Virus record (IMG/VR): IMGVR_UViG_3300028844_002785
Coordinates: 23,129 to 87,128 of that record
DNA: 64,000 nucleotides
Strand: one strand, 5' to 3'
From: a virus
Positions 41,452-50,632 of the stretch are shown here, one piece after another; within the stretch, counting starts at the first letter, position 1, and each line of letters opens with the position of its first letter. The translations under genes and the position numbers were made by a program. The notes under the pieces were generated by a model. That model made no database searches. It was not told the origin of the DNA and saw nothing but the letters and a program-made list of their open reading frames with translations.

Positions 41452-43937
41452 ATTTTTATACAAACATTCAACTAGTAGGGAATCAAATTCTTTATCGTGG
41501 ATACCGACATGGTGAACGTGTCATGTATCGTGATAAAATTAATCCCGTGCTTTTTGTTTCTTCGCAAAAGGAAACAAAGTTTAAAACCCTAGATGAAAAG
41601 TATGTGAAACCAATCAAGTTCCTTTCTCCTAGAGAAGCCAGGGACTTCATGAAAAAGTATTCTGAAGTTGATAACTTTGATGTATATGGATATGAGAGAT
41701 TTTTGTATCAGTATATTGCTGACGAATATCCTCAAGACGAAATTAAATTTGATATGTCGGTGATGAATATCATCAGTCTTGACATTGAGGTTGAGTGTGA
41801 AAATGGATTCCCTGACGTAGAAAGTGCTTCAGAATCTATTCTTTGTATTACTATCAAAGATATGAATACAAAGAAACTAATTGTATGGGGTACTAGAGAA
41901 TATGAGAACAGTCGTGATGATGTTGAGTTCATATATTGCCATGGTGAGAGAGACCTTCTAGATAAATTTTTGAATCATTGGGTCCAAAATACACCAGATG
42001 TTATCACTGGGTGGAATGTATATTTGTATGATATTCCATATATCTGTCGTCGATTGGAAAGAGTATTTACTGAGAAACATATGCGTTCTCTTTCTCCCTG
42101 GAACTTAATTAACTATAGAGAGTTTGAGATCCATGGAAGAAAAAATATTGCTTATGATCTTGGTGGAGTTTCCTGTTTAGATTATCTTGATCTATATAAG
42201 AAGTTTACATATTCTAATCAGGAATCATATCGTCTAGATCATATTGCTTTTGTTGAACTGGGACAACGTAAGTTGGATCACTCTGAGTTCGAGAACTTCA
42301 AAGCTTTCTATACAAACAACTGGCAAAAGTTTATTGATTACAACATCATTGACGTAGAACTTGTTGACCGTTTGGAAGACAAGATGAAATTGATTGAGTT
42401 GTGTCTAACGATGGCGTATGACGCAAAAGAAAACTATGAAGATGTATATTCACAGGTAAAAACTTGGGATAATATTATCTTCAATTATCTAAAGAAGGAT
42501 AATATTGTTGTCCCACCAAAGATTACACATAGGAAGGATTCTGCATATGCTGGTGCATATGTCAAAGAACCAAAAGTAGGACGTTATGATTGGGTTGTAA
42601 GTTTTGACTTGAACTCTCTATATCCTCACTTGATTATGCAGTACAACATTTCACCTGAGACATTAGTTGAAGATAAACATCCTACAGTCACTGTGGATAA
42701 AATCTTGAATGAACCTATTCTCTATGATGAGAAGTATGCTCTATGTGCAAATGGTGCTCAGTATAGGAAAGACTTCCAAGGATTTCTTCCTAAGTTGATG
42801 CAGAAAATGTATGATGATCGTGTCATCTTCAAGAAGAAAATGCTTATTGCAAAACAAGCATATGAGAATACACCTTCTACAGATCTGTCTAAGGAAATTT
42901 CTCGTTGTAATAACATCCAGATGGCAAAGAAGATCTCTTTGAACTCTGCTTATGGTGCTATTGGTAATGAATACTTCAGGTATTTCCGAATTGCAAATGC
43001 AGAAGCAATTACTTTATCTGGTCAAGTTTCTATCCGTTGGATTGAAATGAAGATGAATAGTTATCTAAATAAATTACTAAAAACAGATGGGGAAGACTAT
43101 GTTATTGCTTCTGATACCGATAGTATCTATCTTAATATGGGTCCTGTTGTTGATCACATATACAAAGGGAGAAAGGCTTCTAATGATAAGATTGTTACGT
43201 TCCTTGACAAGATCTGCAAAATGGAACTTGAGAAGTATATTGAAAGTTCTTATGAAACGTTGGCCGACAAGGTAAACGCATACGATCAAAAGATGCAGAT
43301 GAAACGGGAGAACATTGCTGACCGTGGAATCTGGACTGCTAAGAAGAGATATATTCTTAATGTGTGGGATAGTGAAGGTGTTAGATATGAAAAACCAAAA
43401 CTTAAGATCATGGGATTGGAGACTGCAAGATCTTCAACTCCTGCATTCTTCAGAGATAAATTGAAGAAAGCATTCACGATCATTATTAACAACACCAATG
43501 ATGATCTCATTTCATTTATTGATGCTGTTCGTAAAGAATCTAGAGAACAAGGTGTTGAAAACATTTCATTCCCAAGAGGATGTAATGGACTTGATAAGTA
43601 CAAAAGTTCTTCGGACTTATACAGGAAAGGTACACCAATTCAAGTTCGTGGTGCTATTCTGTACAATCATTTTATTTCTAAAATGAAACTGCATAATAAG
43701 TATCCATTGATTCAGGAAGGTGAGAAAATCAAGTTTGTATACTTGAAGACTCCAAATCCAATTGGTGAGAATATCATTGCTTATTTGCAAACTCTACCTA
43801 AAGAGTTGAACCTAGATAAGTATATTGATTATGATCGACAATTTGAAAAGAGTTTTGTCGAACCATTGAAGAACGTAGTAGAAACCATCGGGTGGCAAGT
43901 TGAGAGACGTGGGAGTCTTGAATCTTTCTTCGTTTGA
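41448..43937 (+). CDS. 43: DNA polymerase gp43 (family B)
   Basis: This 829-residue protein is the replicative polymerase with 3'-5' exonuclease. Exo I lies in SLDIEVE (about 108-114). Polymerase motif A is DLNSLYP (about 385), motif B is KKISLNSAYGAIGN and motif C is ASDTDSIYLN (about 553). T4 gp43 is 898 residues, so it is slightly compact, without an intein or split. It starts inside the Sm-like gene (ATGA) and is followed by the uvsX promoter, whose -35 lies in its last codons. Confidence 0.97.
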   Translation: MNFYTNIQLVGNQILYRGYRHGERVMYRDKINPVLFVSSQKETKFKTLDEKYVKPIKFLSPREARDFMKKYSEVDNFDVYGYERFLYQYIADEYPQDEIKFDMSVMNIISLDIEVECENGFPDVESASESILCITIKDMNTKKLIVWGTREYENSRDDVEFIYCHGERDLLDKFLNHWVQNTPDVITGWNVYLYDIPYICRRLERVFTEKHMRSLSPWNLINYREFEIHGRKNIAYDLGGVSCLDYLDLYKKFTYSNQESYRLDHIAFVELGQRKLDHSEFENFKAFYTNNWQKFIDYNIIDVELVDRLEDKMKLIELCLTMAYDAKENYEDVYSQVKTWDNIIFNYLKKDNIVVPPKITHRKDSAYAGAYVKEPKVGRYDWVVSFDLNSLYPHLIMQYNISPETLVEDKHPTVTVDKILNEPILYDEKYALCANGAQYRKDFQGFLPKLMQKMYDDRVIFKKKMLIAKQAYENTPSTDLSKEISRCNNIQMAKKISLNSAYGAIGNEYFRYFRIANAEAITLSGQVSIRWIEMKMNSYLNKLLKTDGEDYVIASDTDSIYLNMGPVVDHIYKGRKASNDKIVTFLDKICKMELEKYIESSYETLADKVNAYDQKMQMKRENIADRGIWTAKKRYILNVWDSEGVRYEKPKLKIMGLETARSSTPAFFRDKLKKAFTIIINNTNDDLISFIDAVRKESREQGVENISFPRGCNGLDKYKSSSDLYRKGTPIQVRGAILYNHFISKMKLHNKYPLIQEGEKIKFVYLKTPNPIGENIIAYLQTLPKELNLDKYIDYDRQFEKSFVEPLKNVVETIGWQVERRGSLESFFV

Positions 43938-43946
43938 TGGTAGAAT
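43918..43946 (+). promoter_or_regulatory. Sigma-70 promoter for uvsX-41-mazG
   Basis: TTGAAT (43918-43923), 17 bp and TAGAAT (43941-43946) start within the end of gene 43 and lie 20 bp before the ATG at 43967. Confidence 0.65.
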
Positions 43947-43966
43947 AATTTTAAAAGGAGTATTTT

Positions 43967-45001
43967 ATGAGTTTTCTTAAATCTGTAATTTCAGAACTGG
44001 ATAATGAATATGCATCAGTCATTGAAGATGGAGTTGCGTCTGGTGACTGTGATTCATTTATTGATACCGGTTCATATATTTTCAATGCACTATTGAGTGG
44101 TAGTATCCATGGAGGACTGCCATCAAATAAAATTACTGCACTAGCAGGAGAATCTAGTACAGGTAAAACATTTTTTGCCTTGTCTATTGTTAGAAACTTC
44201 CTGGAACAAAATCCCACTGGTGAAGTAATCTATTTTGAATCTGAGTCTGCTATTACTAAAAGTATGATGAAGGAAAGGAACATTGATACTGCTCGTATCG
44301 GTTTAGTTCCTGTGACAACTGTACAAGAGTTTCGTACTCAATCAATTAAAGTTGTCGATGAATATATGAAGGTCAAAAAGACTGATAGACCTCCCCTGTT
44401 GTTTGTTCTTGATTCTCTTGGTATGCTCTCAACAACCAAGGAAGTGCAGGACGCTACAGACGGTAAGGAGACCAGGGACATGACAAGGGCGCAAGTCATA
44501 AAATCTATTTTCAGAATCCTGTCACTCAAGCTAGGTACTGCAGGCATCCCTCTAATCGTCACTAACCACACATATGATGTCGTGGGGTCCTATGTCCCTA
44601 TGAAAGAGATGGGAGGGGGTTCTGGACTCAAGTACGCTGCTTCTACAATCATCTTTCTATCCAAGTCAAAGGAGAAGGACGGTACAGAGGTTGTGGGTAA
44701 TATTGTGAAGTGTAAAACTTTCAAGTCTAGGTTTACTAAAGAAAATTCTCTTGTAGAAACCCGTTTGTTCTATGATCAGCGTGGTCTAGACAAGTACTAT
44801 GGACTTCTAGAACTTGGTGAAAAGTATGATGTCTTCACTAAGTCTGGTGGACGATACGAAATCAGCGGTACTAAGACATATGCAAAGACCATTTTGTCAG
44901 ATCCAGAAAAATATTTTACACCAGAGATCATGCAAGCGCTTGACGAATGCGCTAAGAAAGAGTATAGTTATGGTTCCTTTGATGGTGAAGTGAATGAGTG
45001 A
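43967..45001 (+). CDS. uvsX: RecA-like recombinase UvsX
   Basis: This 344-residue protein is the strand-exchange recombinase of T4-like phages. Walker A GESSTGKT is at 61-68, and [19 protein letters not shown] contains Walker B. The segment [18 protein letters not shown] resembles loop L1/L2 neighbours of UvsX. T4 UvsX is 391 residues. The ribosome site AAAAGGAG precedes the ATG. It works with UvsY and UvsW, both encoded in the window. The stop overlaps the gp41 start by 8 bp. Confidence 0.95.
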   Translation: MSFLKSVISELDNEYASVIEDGVASGDCDSFIDTGSYIFNALLSGSIHGGLPSNKITALAGESSTGKTFFALSIVRNFLEQNPTGEVIYFESESAITKSMMKERNIDTARIGLVPVTTVQEFRTQSIKVVDEYMKVKKTDRPPLLFVLDSLGMLSTTKEVQDATDGKETRDMTRAQVIKSIFRILSLKLGTAGIPLIVTNHTYDVVGSYVPMKEMGGGSGLKYAASTIIFLSKSKEKDGTEVVGNIVKCKTFKSRFTKENSLVETRLFYDQRGLDKYYGLLELGEKYDVFTKSGGRYEISGTKTYAKTILSDPEKYFTPEIMQALDECAKKEYSYGSFDGEVNE

Positions 45002-46370
45002 TAGGATCGAGCACAAGATACTTTCAAATCTAATCCACACTGAAGATTACATGAGAAAGGTTATTCCTTTTATCAAAGATAGTTATTTTGATGTCTATTC
45101 AGAAAAAATTATTTTCAGTGAGATTAATAATTATATTGTAAAGTATGGTACTCCTCCTACGCAATCAATTGTAAGTATTGAAATTGAGAATCGTAAAGAT
45201 ATATCAGAAGAAATATTTAACGACTGTATTGCTACACTCAAAGACTTTCGTGAAGAAAAGATAGAACAACAGTGGTTAATTGATACTACAGAGAAGTGGT
45301 GTAAAGAGAGGGCAGTTTATCTTGCCCTTATGGAATCTGTGAAGATTGCTGATGGTAATGATAAGACTAGAAGTCGTGATGCAATTCCATCTATTCTATC
45401 CGAGGCACTAAGTGTTTCATTTGATGATCATGTTGGACATGATTACTTCCTTGATGCAGCTGCTCGATACGAGTTCTATCATCGTAAGGAAGATAAAATA
45501 CCATTTGATCTTGAGTTATTCAATAAGGTTACTAAAGGTGGACTTCCACGTAAGACTCTAAACATTGCTCTTGCAGGAACTGGTGTTGGTAAATCCTTGT
45601 TTATGTGTCATCAGGCAGCTTCTTGTTTGTTGGAAGGTAGAAATGTTTTATACATTACACTTGAGATGGCAGAAGAAAGAATTGCAGAACGTATTGATGC
45701 AAATCTTTTCAATCAAGATATCAGATCTTTGGTTGATCTTCCTAGACCAATGTATGATGGTAAGGTTGAAAAGATTATGAAGAAAACACAAGGAACTCTT
45801 ATTATCAAGGAGTATCCTACTGCTTCAGCACACTCAGGACATTTTGCAAGTTTACTAAGTGAACTTGCTCTTAAGAAAGGTTTTGCTCCTGATATTATCT
45901 TCATTGATTATCTCAATATTTGTTCTTCCAGTAGATTCAAAAGTTCTATTGTTAACTCATATACTTTTGTGAAAGCAATTGCAGAAGAACTTAGAGGACT
46001 TGCTGTAGAACATAACGTCCCAATTGTATCTGCTACGCAGACTACTCGTTCTGGGTATGGAAGTTCTGATGTTGATCTTACTGATACTTCAGAATCTTTT
46101 GGTCTTCCTGCTACTGCCGATCTTATGTTTGCTCTTATCTCTACAGAAGAATTGGAAGAGATGAATCAAATCATGGTTAAACAATTGAAGAATAGATATA
46201 ATGATGCAAATTTATTCAAAAGATTTGTCATAGGTATTGACAGATCCAAGATGAAGTTGTATGATGTAGAGAACAGTGCTCAACAGAACATTGTTGATTC
46301 TGGTCAGGAAGAAGATTACACTGACCGGTTAGATAAAAAATTCCGTAGTTTTGAAGGTTTTAAAGTATGA
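44994..46370 (+). CDS. 41: Replicative helicase gp41 (DnaB family)
   Basis: This 458-residue protein is the hexameric helicase of the primosome. Walker [10 protein letters not shown] is at about 191-199, Walker B FIDYLNI appears in [16 protein letters not shown], and [13 protein letters not shown] is the H3-type sensor motif of DnaB-like helicases. The N-terminal domain ([20 protein letters not shown]) is also family-typical. T4 gp41 is 475 residues. Its primase partner gp61 lies 8.4 kb away. The stop overlaps mazG by 4 bp. Confidence 0.95.
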   Translation: MSDRIEHKILSNLIHTEDYMRKVIPFIKDSYFDVYSEKIIFSEINNYIVKYGTPPTQSIVSIEIENRKDISEEIFNDCIATLKDFREEKIEQQWLIDTTEKWCKERAVYLALMESVKIADGNDKTRSRDAIPSILSEALSVSFDDHVGHDYFLDAAARYEFYHRKEDKIPFDLELFNKVTKGGLPRKTLNIALAGTGVGKSLFMCHQAASCLLEGRNVLYITLEMAEERIAERIDANLFNQDIRSLVDLPRPMYDGKVEKIMKKTQGTLIIKEYPTASAHSGHFASLLSELALKKGFAPDIIFIDYLNICSSSRFKSSIVNSYTFVKAIAEELRGLAVEHNVPIVSATQTTRSGYGSSDVDLTDTSESFGLPATADLMFALISTEELEEMNQIMVKQLKNRYNDANLFKRFVIGIDRSKMKLYDVENSAQQNIVDSGQEEDYTDRLDKKFRSFEGFKV

Positions 46371-46846
46371 CACAAACAATTAATCTTTTTGATCCAGACA
46401 CTGGCGCCACACTAGAAAACGTTCCCGTGAATCAACCCAGTAAGAAAGTAAACACTGATGCATATCTTGAGTTTGTGAATGCTGTCACATCTCAACCAAG
46501 TAAAGATGCTGATGCATTTGAGTATCGTATCCAAGAACTACGTGGAGAAGGATTTGAAACACATCGACTTCTTACTGCTGCTGTAGGAATGTCTGCTGAG
46601 GCAGGTGAGTTTACTGAAGTTGTAAAGAAGATTATCTTTCAAGGTAAACCAGTAAACGAAGAGAACATGTTTCATTTGAAACGAGAACTTGGAGACATCA
46701 TGTGGTATGTTGCACAAGCATGTATGGGTCTCAATGTTTCACTAGATGAAGTGATTGAGATGAACGTAGATAAACTTAGATCACGATATCCTGGTGGTGA
46801 GTTTGATATTCATCATTCTGAAAACCGAGTTGATGGGGATGTGTAA
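46367..46846 (+). CDS. mazG: MazG-type nucleotide pyrophosphohydrolase
   Basis: This 159-residue protein carries the MazG metal-binding pattern: E78 and E81 in SAEAGEFTEVVKK and E107 and D110 in KRELGDIMWYVAQ. MazG enzymes hydrolyse NTPs or dNTPs to the monophosphate. In cyanophages the gene was proposed to act on ppGpp, while biochemical work favours dGTP/dCTP recycling of the host genome. It ends the uvsX-41 operon and is followed by a hairpin with a T run. Confidence 0.9.
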   Translation: MTQTINLFDPDTGATLENVPVNQPSKKVNTDAYLEFVNAVTSQPSKDADAFEYRIQELRGEGFETHRLLTAAVGMSAEAGEFTEVVKKIIFQGKPVNEENMFHLKRELGDIMWYVAQACMGLNVSLDEVIEMNVDKLRSRYPGGEFDIHHSENRVDGDV

Positions 46847-46854
46847 TAAATAGC

Positions 46855-46876
46855 GGGGAAGAACTACCCCTTTTTT
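46855..46876 (+). terminator. Short terminator-like hairpin after mazG
   Basis: GGGG and CCCC enclose an 8-base loop and are followed by six T residues. The 4-bp stem is short, so termination may be partial; the next ATG follows at once. Confidence 0.55.
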
Positions 46877-46877
46877 A

Positions 46878-48068
46878 ATGGCTTCTGATGCTATAGTAAC
46901 AGCTCAACAAGAATCTGCCTCTGCATTTACTTTTAAAAGATATATTGAAAATAATAGAATGCCAACATTGGCTGAAATTAAAAAAATATATCCCAAAGTA
47001 AATGCAAAATGGATGCAAACTTTTGAGGAGCAAGCAAAAGTTTTAAAAAAATATCTTGGAACTAATCGAGGTTATAATTATTCCAGGAATAAAGGTATAA
47101 TGAGTTTTATAGAAAATATTGCAAAATCTCAGTGTGGTGTTGAGGGCGGTAGTAGAATATTTGCAACCAAGGATACATGGAATCCTATGGATATTGTTAT
47201 GGTAAAACGTTCAGATGAAGCTTCAATTAGAAAGGTTATAACTGAAATTATGTCTATAGAAGGTCTTAGTGAAAAAGGAAAACTAGGACTATTAAATTCT
47301 GTAATGTATGAGTCTTTAAGAACAAAACAATTGATTCCAATATCATTAAAAAAAATATCTTTAAAACACGGTGTAGATCTAGAGGAAGAATTAAATACTG
47401 GAAATCCAGAAAAAAAAGATTGGCAAATTTTAAATCCCAAATGTTTAATTGAAATTAAAGATAGGAATTTTGTTAACTCAGAATTTTCAACTCATTTTCA
47501 ATTATCAAGTCCCCCAAACTATAAAATAAAATTACAAATAAGAAATAGACAACTTAGTAATCCAAACGGAACAGTTCAATTAGAATGTATTAATGAATCT
47601 AAACCGGCTGCAAAGTTAGGCACAGTACCAGCTGATTCTATTGATGAATTTTTAAAATCTCATGGATTAGAAAAACCAAATTCAATATCAAAACATCCTC
47701 AAATTCCAAAAGAATTTCCTGGTAAATGGACTGATGCTCAAATTAAATATTGGGTTGGTGTTTATACCAGTATAAACAATAAACAGATTGGTGGAAAGTC
47801 TGTTGACTTTGGTTCTTTATCTATAACTGGTGATGGATCGGATAATTCTGGGATAGAGTCGATTATAAAAAATGGTGCCTTGAATGAACAGATTATTGAT
47901 AGAAGTAATAACGGAAGATTTAGAAACATTTTAGTTGCTATGGAATATGTAAAAGTTATGCAAGAATTAAGCAAGAAAAACGCACTAAATGATTTCTTAA
48001 ATGTTTTGTATTTTGGTGCCAAAAAAGCATTTGATCCTTTGAATGGATCTTTTATAAAAATATTTTAA
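46878..48068 (+). CDS. Conserved phage protein of unknown function
   Basis: This 396-residue protein is not recognised. Features are an N-terminal TAQQESASAFTFKRYIENNR, a LAEIKKIYPKVNAKWMQTFE helix, a middle part with KKDWQILNPKCLIEIKDRNF, and a C-terminal helical domain ending KKAFDPLNGSFIKIF. There is no signal peptide or membrane segment. It is Lys/Asn/Ile rich, more AT-biased than the adjacent replication genes. It starts 1 bp after a terminator T run with no visible ribosome site, and a sigma-70 promoter for the next gene follows its stop. Confidence 0.65.
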   Translation: MASDAIVTAQQESASAFTFKRYIENNRMPTLAEIKKIYPKVNAKWMQTFEEQAKVLKKYLGTNRGYNYSRNKGIMSFIENIAKSQCGVEGGSRIFATKDTWNPMDIVMVKRSDEASIRKVITEIMSIEGLSEKGKLGLLNSVMYESLRTKQLIPISLKKISLKHGVDLEEELNTGNPEKKDWQILNPKCLIEIKDRNFVNSEFSTHFQLSSPPNYKIKLQIRNRQLSNPNGTVQLECINESKPAAKLGTVPADSIDEFLKSHGLEKPNSISKHPQIPKEFPGKWTDAQIKYWVGVYTSINNKQIGGKSVDFGSLSITGDGSDNSGIESIIKNGALNEQIIDRSNNGRFRNILVAMEYVKVMQELSKKNALNDFLNVLYFGAKKAFDPLNGSFIKIF

Positions 48069-48075
48069 AAAATGC

Positions 48076-48104
48076 TTGACAACCCAAACGTTTTGTAGTA
48101 TAAT
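48076..48104 (+). promoter_or_regulatory. Sigma-70 promoter, near-leaderless
   Basis: Perfect TTGACA (48076-48081), 17 bp and perfect TATAAT (48099-48104) end only 6 bp before the ATG at 48111, so transcription should start at or next to the start codon. Confidence 0.85.
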
Positions 48105-48110
48105 ATAGCT

Positions 48111-49307
48111 ATGGCAAAAAACACACATCTAGAGCACCTTGAAGATGACATCCTTAACTTTGGATCTGAGGGGGGTAAGTCTGCTGTTGCTTTTCTAAAA
48201 TCACTGGGTCTTATGTTGACCCAAGGAGATAAAAATAAATCAGTTAATATTACCACGAAGTGGGATGGAGCTCCTGCAATTATTTGTGGCATTCATCCTA
48301 CATGGAAATCTTTTTTTGTTGGTAATAAATCTGTATTCGCAAAAACACAACCTAAAATATGTATAGATAATTCTGATGTTGATGAATTCTATCCTACTAG
48401 TGGACTAAATCAAATCCTTAAAGATTGTTTAAAATATCTTTCACAGTTAAATATAGAAGGTGTTATTCAAGGTGATCTTTTATTCACTGAGAATACAAAA
48501 ACAATCACTAACGTTGGTGGAAAGCGTTGTGTAACATTTACTCCTAATACTATTACATATGCAATACCGTTGGATACAGACCTTGGTCAACGTGTTAATT
48601 CTTCTAAGATTGGCATTGTGTTCCATACCACTTATTCTGGCTCTACTATGGAAGGGATGTCGGCCGGTTTTGGTGTTGATGCATCTCCTTATCAGGGGAA
48701 CAAACATATTGCTGTTTTCTCTTCCGACTTCAACGACGCAAGTGGTAGTGCAAACTTTAACGGACAGGAACTAATCAAGTTTAATTCTGCAGTGAATCGT
48801 GCAGAAGGTTCTTTGAAACAAGCATCTAAGTTCCTTGATGTGATGAAAGGATCTGATCGTTATGCTTTCAATGCAATCTTTAAACAGTTCTTCAATACTT
48901 ATATCCGTAGTGGTAATACAATTCCTTCTGCTAATAAAGTAGTTACTGATTTTGCAAGATATTATTCTTCCTTGATTGACAAGGAGATTGACAAAAAGAA
49001 AACCGATAAAGCAAAAGAGAAGTGGGTTAAGTTAAAAGATGATGGTATGAAGTTCATTGCTGCAAACCAACGTTCTATCTACATGACTGCTGCAGCATAT
49101 AAGAATCTCTCTACTGCAAAACTAATGATCATTCGCCAGTTGGAGAAAGTAAAAGATATTGGTACGTTTATTAAAGATGGAAATGGATATCGTGTTACTG
49201 CACCAGAAGGATTCGTTGCAATTAAATCTGGACGTGCAACAAAACTAGTCGATAGACTTGAGTTTTCCGTTGCTAATTTCACTGTCGATAAGAATTGGGA
49301 TAAATAG
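48111..49307 (+). CDS. KxDG-motif protein, possible ligase-like nucleotidyltransferase (DUF6267-like)
   Basis: This 398-residue protein resembles the DUF6267 proteins of cyanophages. It has K50-W-D52-G53 followed by APAIICG, then IEGVIQGDLLF (115-125) and KIGIVFHTTY (166-175). This order resembles motif I (KxDG), a GDLL/GEL-type motif and a later strand of covalent nucleotidyltransferases such as RNA ligases. The C-terminal half is helical and basic. If correct, K50 would be adenylated. The ligase idea is inference; clear motif V was not found. No ribosome site precedes the ATG. Confidence 0.65.
   Translation: MAKNTHLEHLEDDILNFGSEGGKSAVAFLKSLGLMLTQGDKNKSVNITTKWDGAPAIICGIHPTWKSFFVGNKSVFAKTQPKICIDNSDVDEFYPTSGLNQILKDCLKYLSQLNIEGVIQGDLLFTENTKTITNVGGKRCVTFTPNTITYAIPLDTDLGQRVNSSKIGIVFHTTYSGSTMEGMSAGFGVDASPYQGNKHIAVFSSDFNDASGSANFNGQELIKFNSAVNRAEGSLKQASKFLDVMKGSDRYAFNAIFKQFFNTYIRSGNTIPSANKVVTDFARYYSSLIDKEIDKKKTDKAKEKWVKLKDDGMKFIAANQRSIYMTAAAYKNLSTAKLMIIRQLEKVKDIGTFIKDGNGYRVTAPEGFVAIKSGRATKLVDRLEFSVANFTVDKNWDK
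49298..49305 (+). promoter_or_regulatory. T4-type late promoter variant GATAAATA
   Basis: The octamer overlaps the upstream stop codon and lies 29 bp before the ATG at 49335. Confidence 0.5.
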
Positions 49308-49334
49308 TTTATAGCTTATCTTGCATTCAATTTA

Positions 49335-50612
49335 ATGAAATCTTTCGATAACTTTTTTGGGGAAGCGCGAACTAAGGCAGGATTGGAAGCGGAAAAGAAA
49401 GGATTAACGCATACTGGTAAAGGTTATTACGCAGATAAGTCTGGTACCATTGTCGCAAAAGCAGAAGGTGGTGAACGTTTAACTAATGTATCAAAAGCAG
49501 ATCAAGCAAAGTTAAAGAGTGGAGAACCATTGAATGGTCCACAGTCTGTTGCTGATGTTCAAACGTTGCAACAGTTTGCTAAGAAAGCAAAACAAGCGCA
49601 ACAAGCTCCTTCTCAAGAATCATCCCCAGAACAAACTAAACAAACAGAAAAGTCTGATAAAGATACATCTCAAGTTCCACGTAATGAAGGTGGTAAGTCT
49701 ATTGTAATTACATTTGGTAGATTCAATCCTCCTCATACCGGTCACCTAAAATTAATGGATCGAGTTGCTGACGAAGCATATAAGAGTGGTGCCGACTATA
49801 TGATTTACCCAAGTCATAGTCAGGATTCAAAAAAGAATCCATTTGATTTATCAACTAAACATAATGTAATGAGTCAGATGTTTCCACATCACTCACAAAA
49901 TATTGCTAATGATCCTAATTCAGGAAAAAATATCTTTGATGTATTAAAAGATTTACATGCTAATGGATATGATGATGTTAAGGTTGTAGTAGGTGATGAT
50001 AGAGTAAAAGAGTTTTCAAATATTACTAGTAAGTATAATGGTAAGACATATAACTTTGGTAAGTTAGATGTTATTAGTGCAGGTGCTAGAGATGATAAGT
50101 CTGATGATGTTGAGGGTATGTCTGCATCTAAGATGAGACAAGCTGCTTCTGATAATGATTATGATGCATTTAAGAAAGGACTTCCTAAAGATTTAAAATC
50201 AAAAGAAGCGAAGAGTATCTATATGCAACTTCGTAAGTCTATGAATTTAGAAGAACAACTATGGCAGATTGCTCCAAAACTAGATTACAATTCTCTACGT
50301 GAAGAATATTATCAGGAAAATATTTTTAATGTTGGTGATATTGTGGAGAGTTTAACTACTGGTATTGAAGGTGAAATTATTGTTAGGGGAGCAAATTATA
50401 TTATTATGATGGATGAAGAAGGTAGAACATTCAGACAATGGTTGGATAGTATTACCGAGAAAGCACATTATGAAGTTGGTACAGATGTATATAGAATTGC
50501 ACTGCAACAACTAACTCCTGGTGAGAAAGTACAGTCATTTACAGGTAAGCCTGTACCCGAACCTGGAACTCCACCAGTCACTCAATCTGTAAAGAAAAAG
50601 ACCACTAAATAG
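49335..50612 (+). CDS. HxGH nucleotidyltransferase with capsid-targeting-like N-terminus
   Basis: This 425-residue protein contains FGRFNPPHTGHLKLMDRV with HxGH at 134-137 and, later, VEGMSASKMRQAA in place of the ISxTxxR motif. These define adenylyl/cytidylyl transferases such as NMN or pantetheine-phosphate adenylyltransferase. Residues 1-14 (MKSFDNFFGEARTK) resemble the capsid-targeting sequence of T4 internal protein III (MKTYQEFIAEARVG). Residues 24-54 form a beta module and 85-120 a Gln/Ser linker. A packaged, injected enzyme acting on NAD or similar substrates is inferred. Confidence 0.75.
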   Translation: MKSFDNFFGEARTKAGLEAEKKGLTHTGKGYYADKSGTIVAKAEGGERLTNVSKADQAKLKSGEPLNGPQSVADVQTLQQFAKKAKQAQQAPSQESSPEQTKQTEKSDKDTSQVPRNEGGKSIVITFGRFNPPHTGHLKLMDRVADEAYKSGADYMIYPSHSQDSKKNPFDLSTKHNVMSQMFPHHSQNIANDPNSGKNIFDVLKDLHANGYDDVKVVVGDDRVKEFSNITSKYNGKTYNFGKLDVISAGARDDKSDDVEGMSASKMRQAASDNDYDAFKKGLPKDLKSKEAKSIYMQLRKSMNLEEQLWQIAPKLDYNSLREEYYQENIFNVGDIVESLTTGIEGEIIVRGANYIIMMDEEGRTFRQWLDSITEKAHYEVGTDVYRIALQQLTPGEKVQSFTGKPVPEPGTPPVTQSVKKKTTK

Positions 50613-50632
50613 TATTAAAACAAGTATATCTA

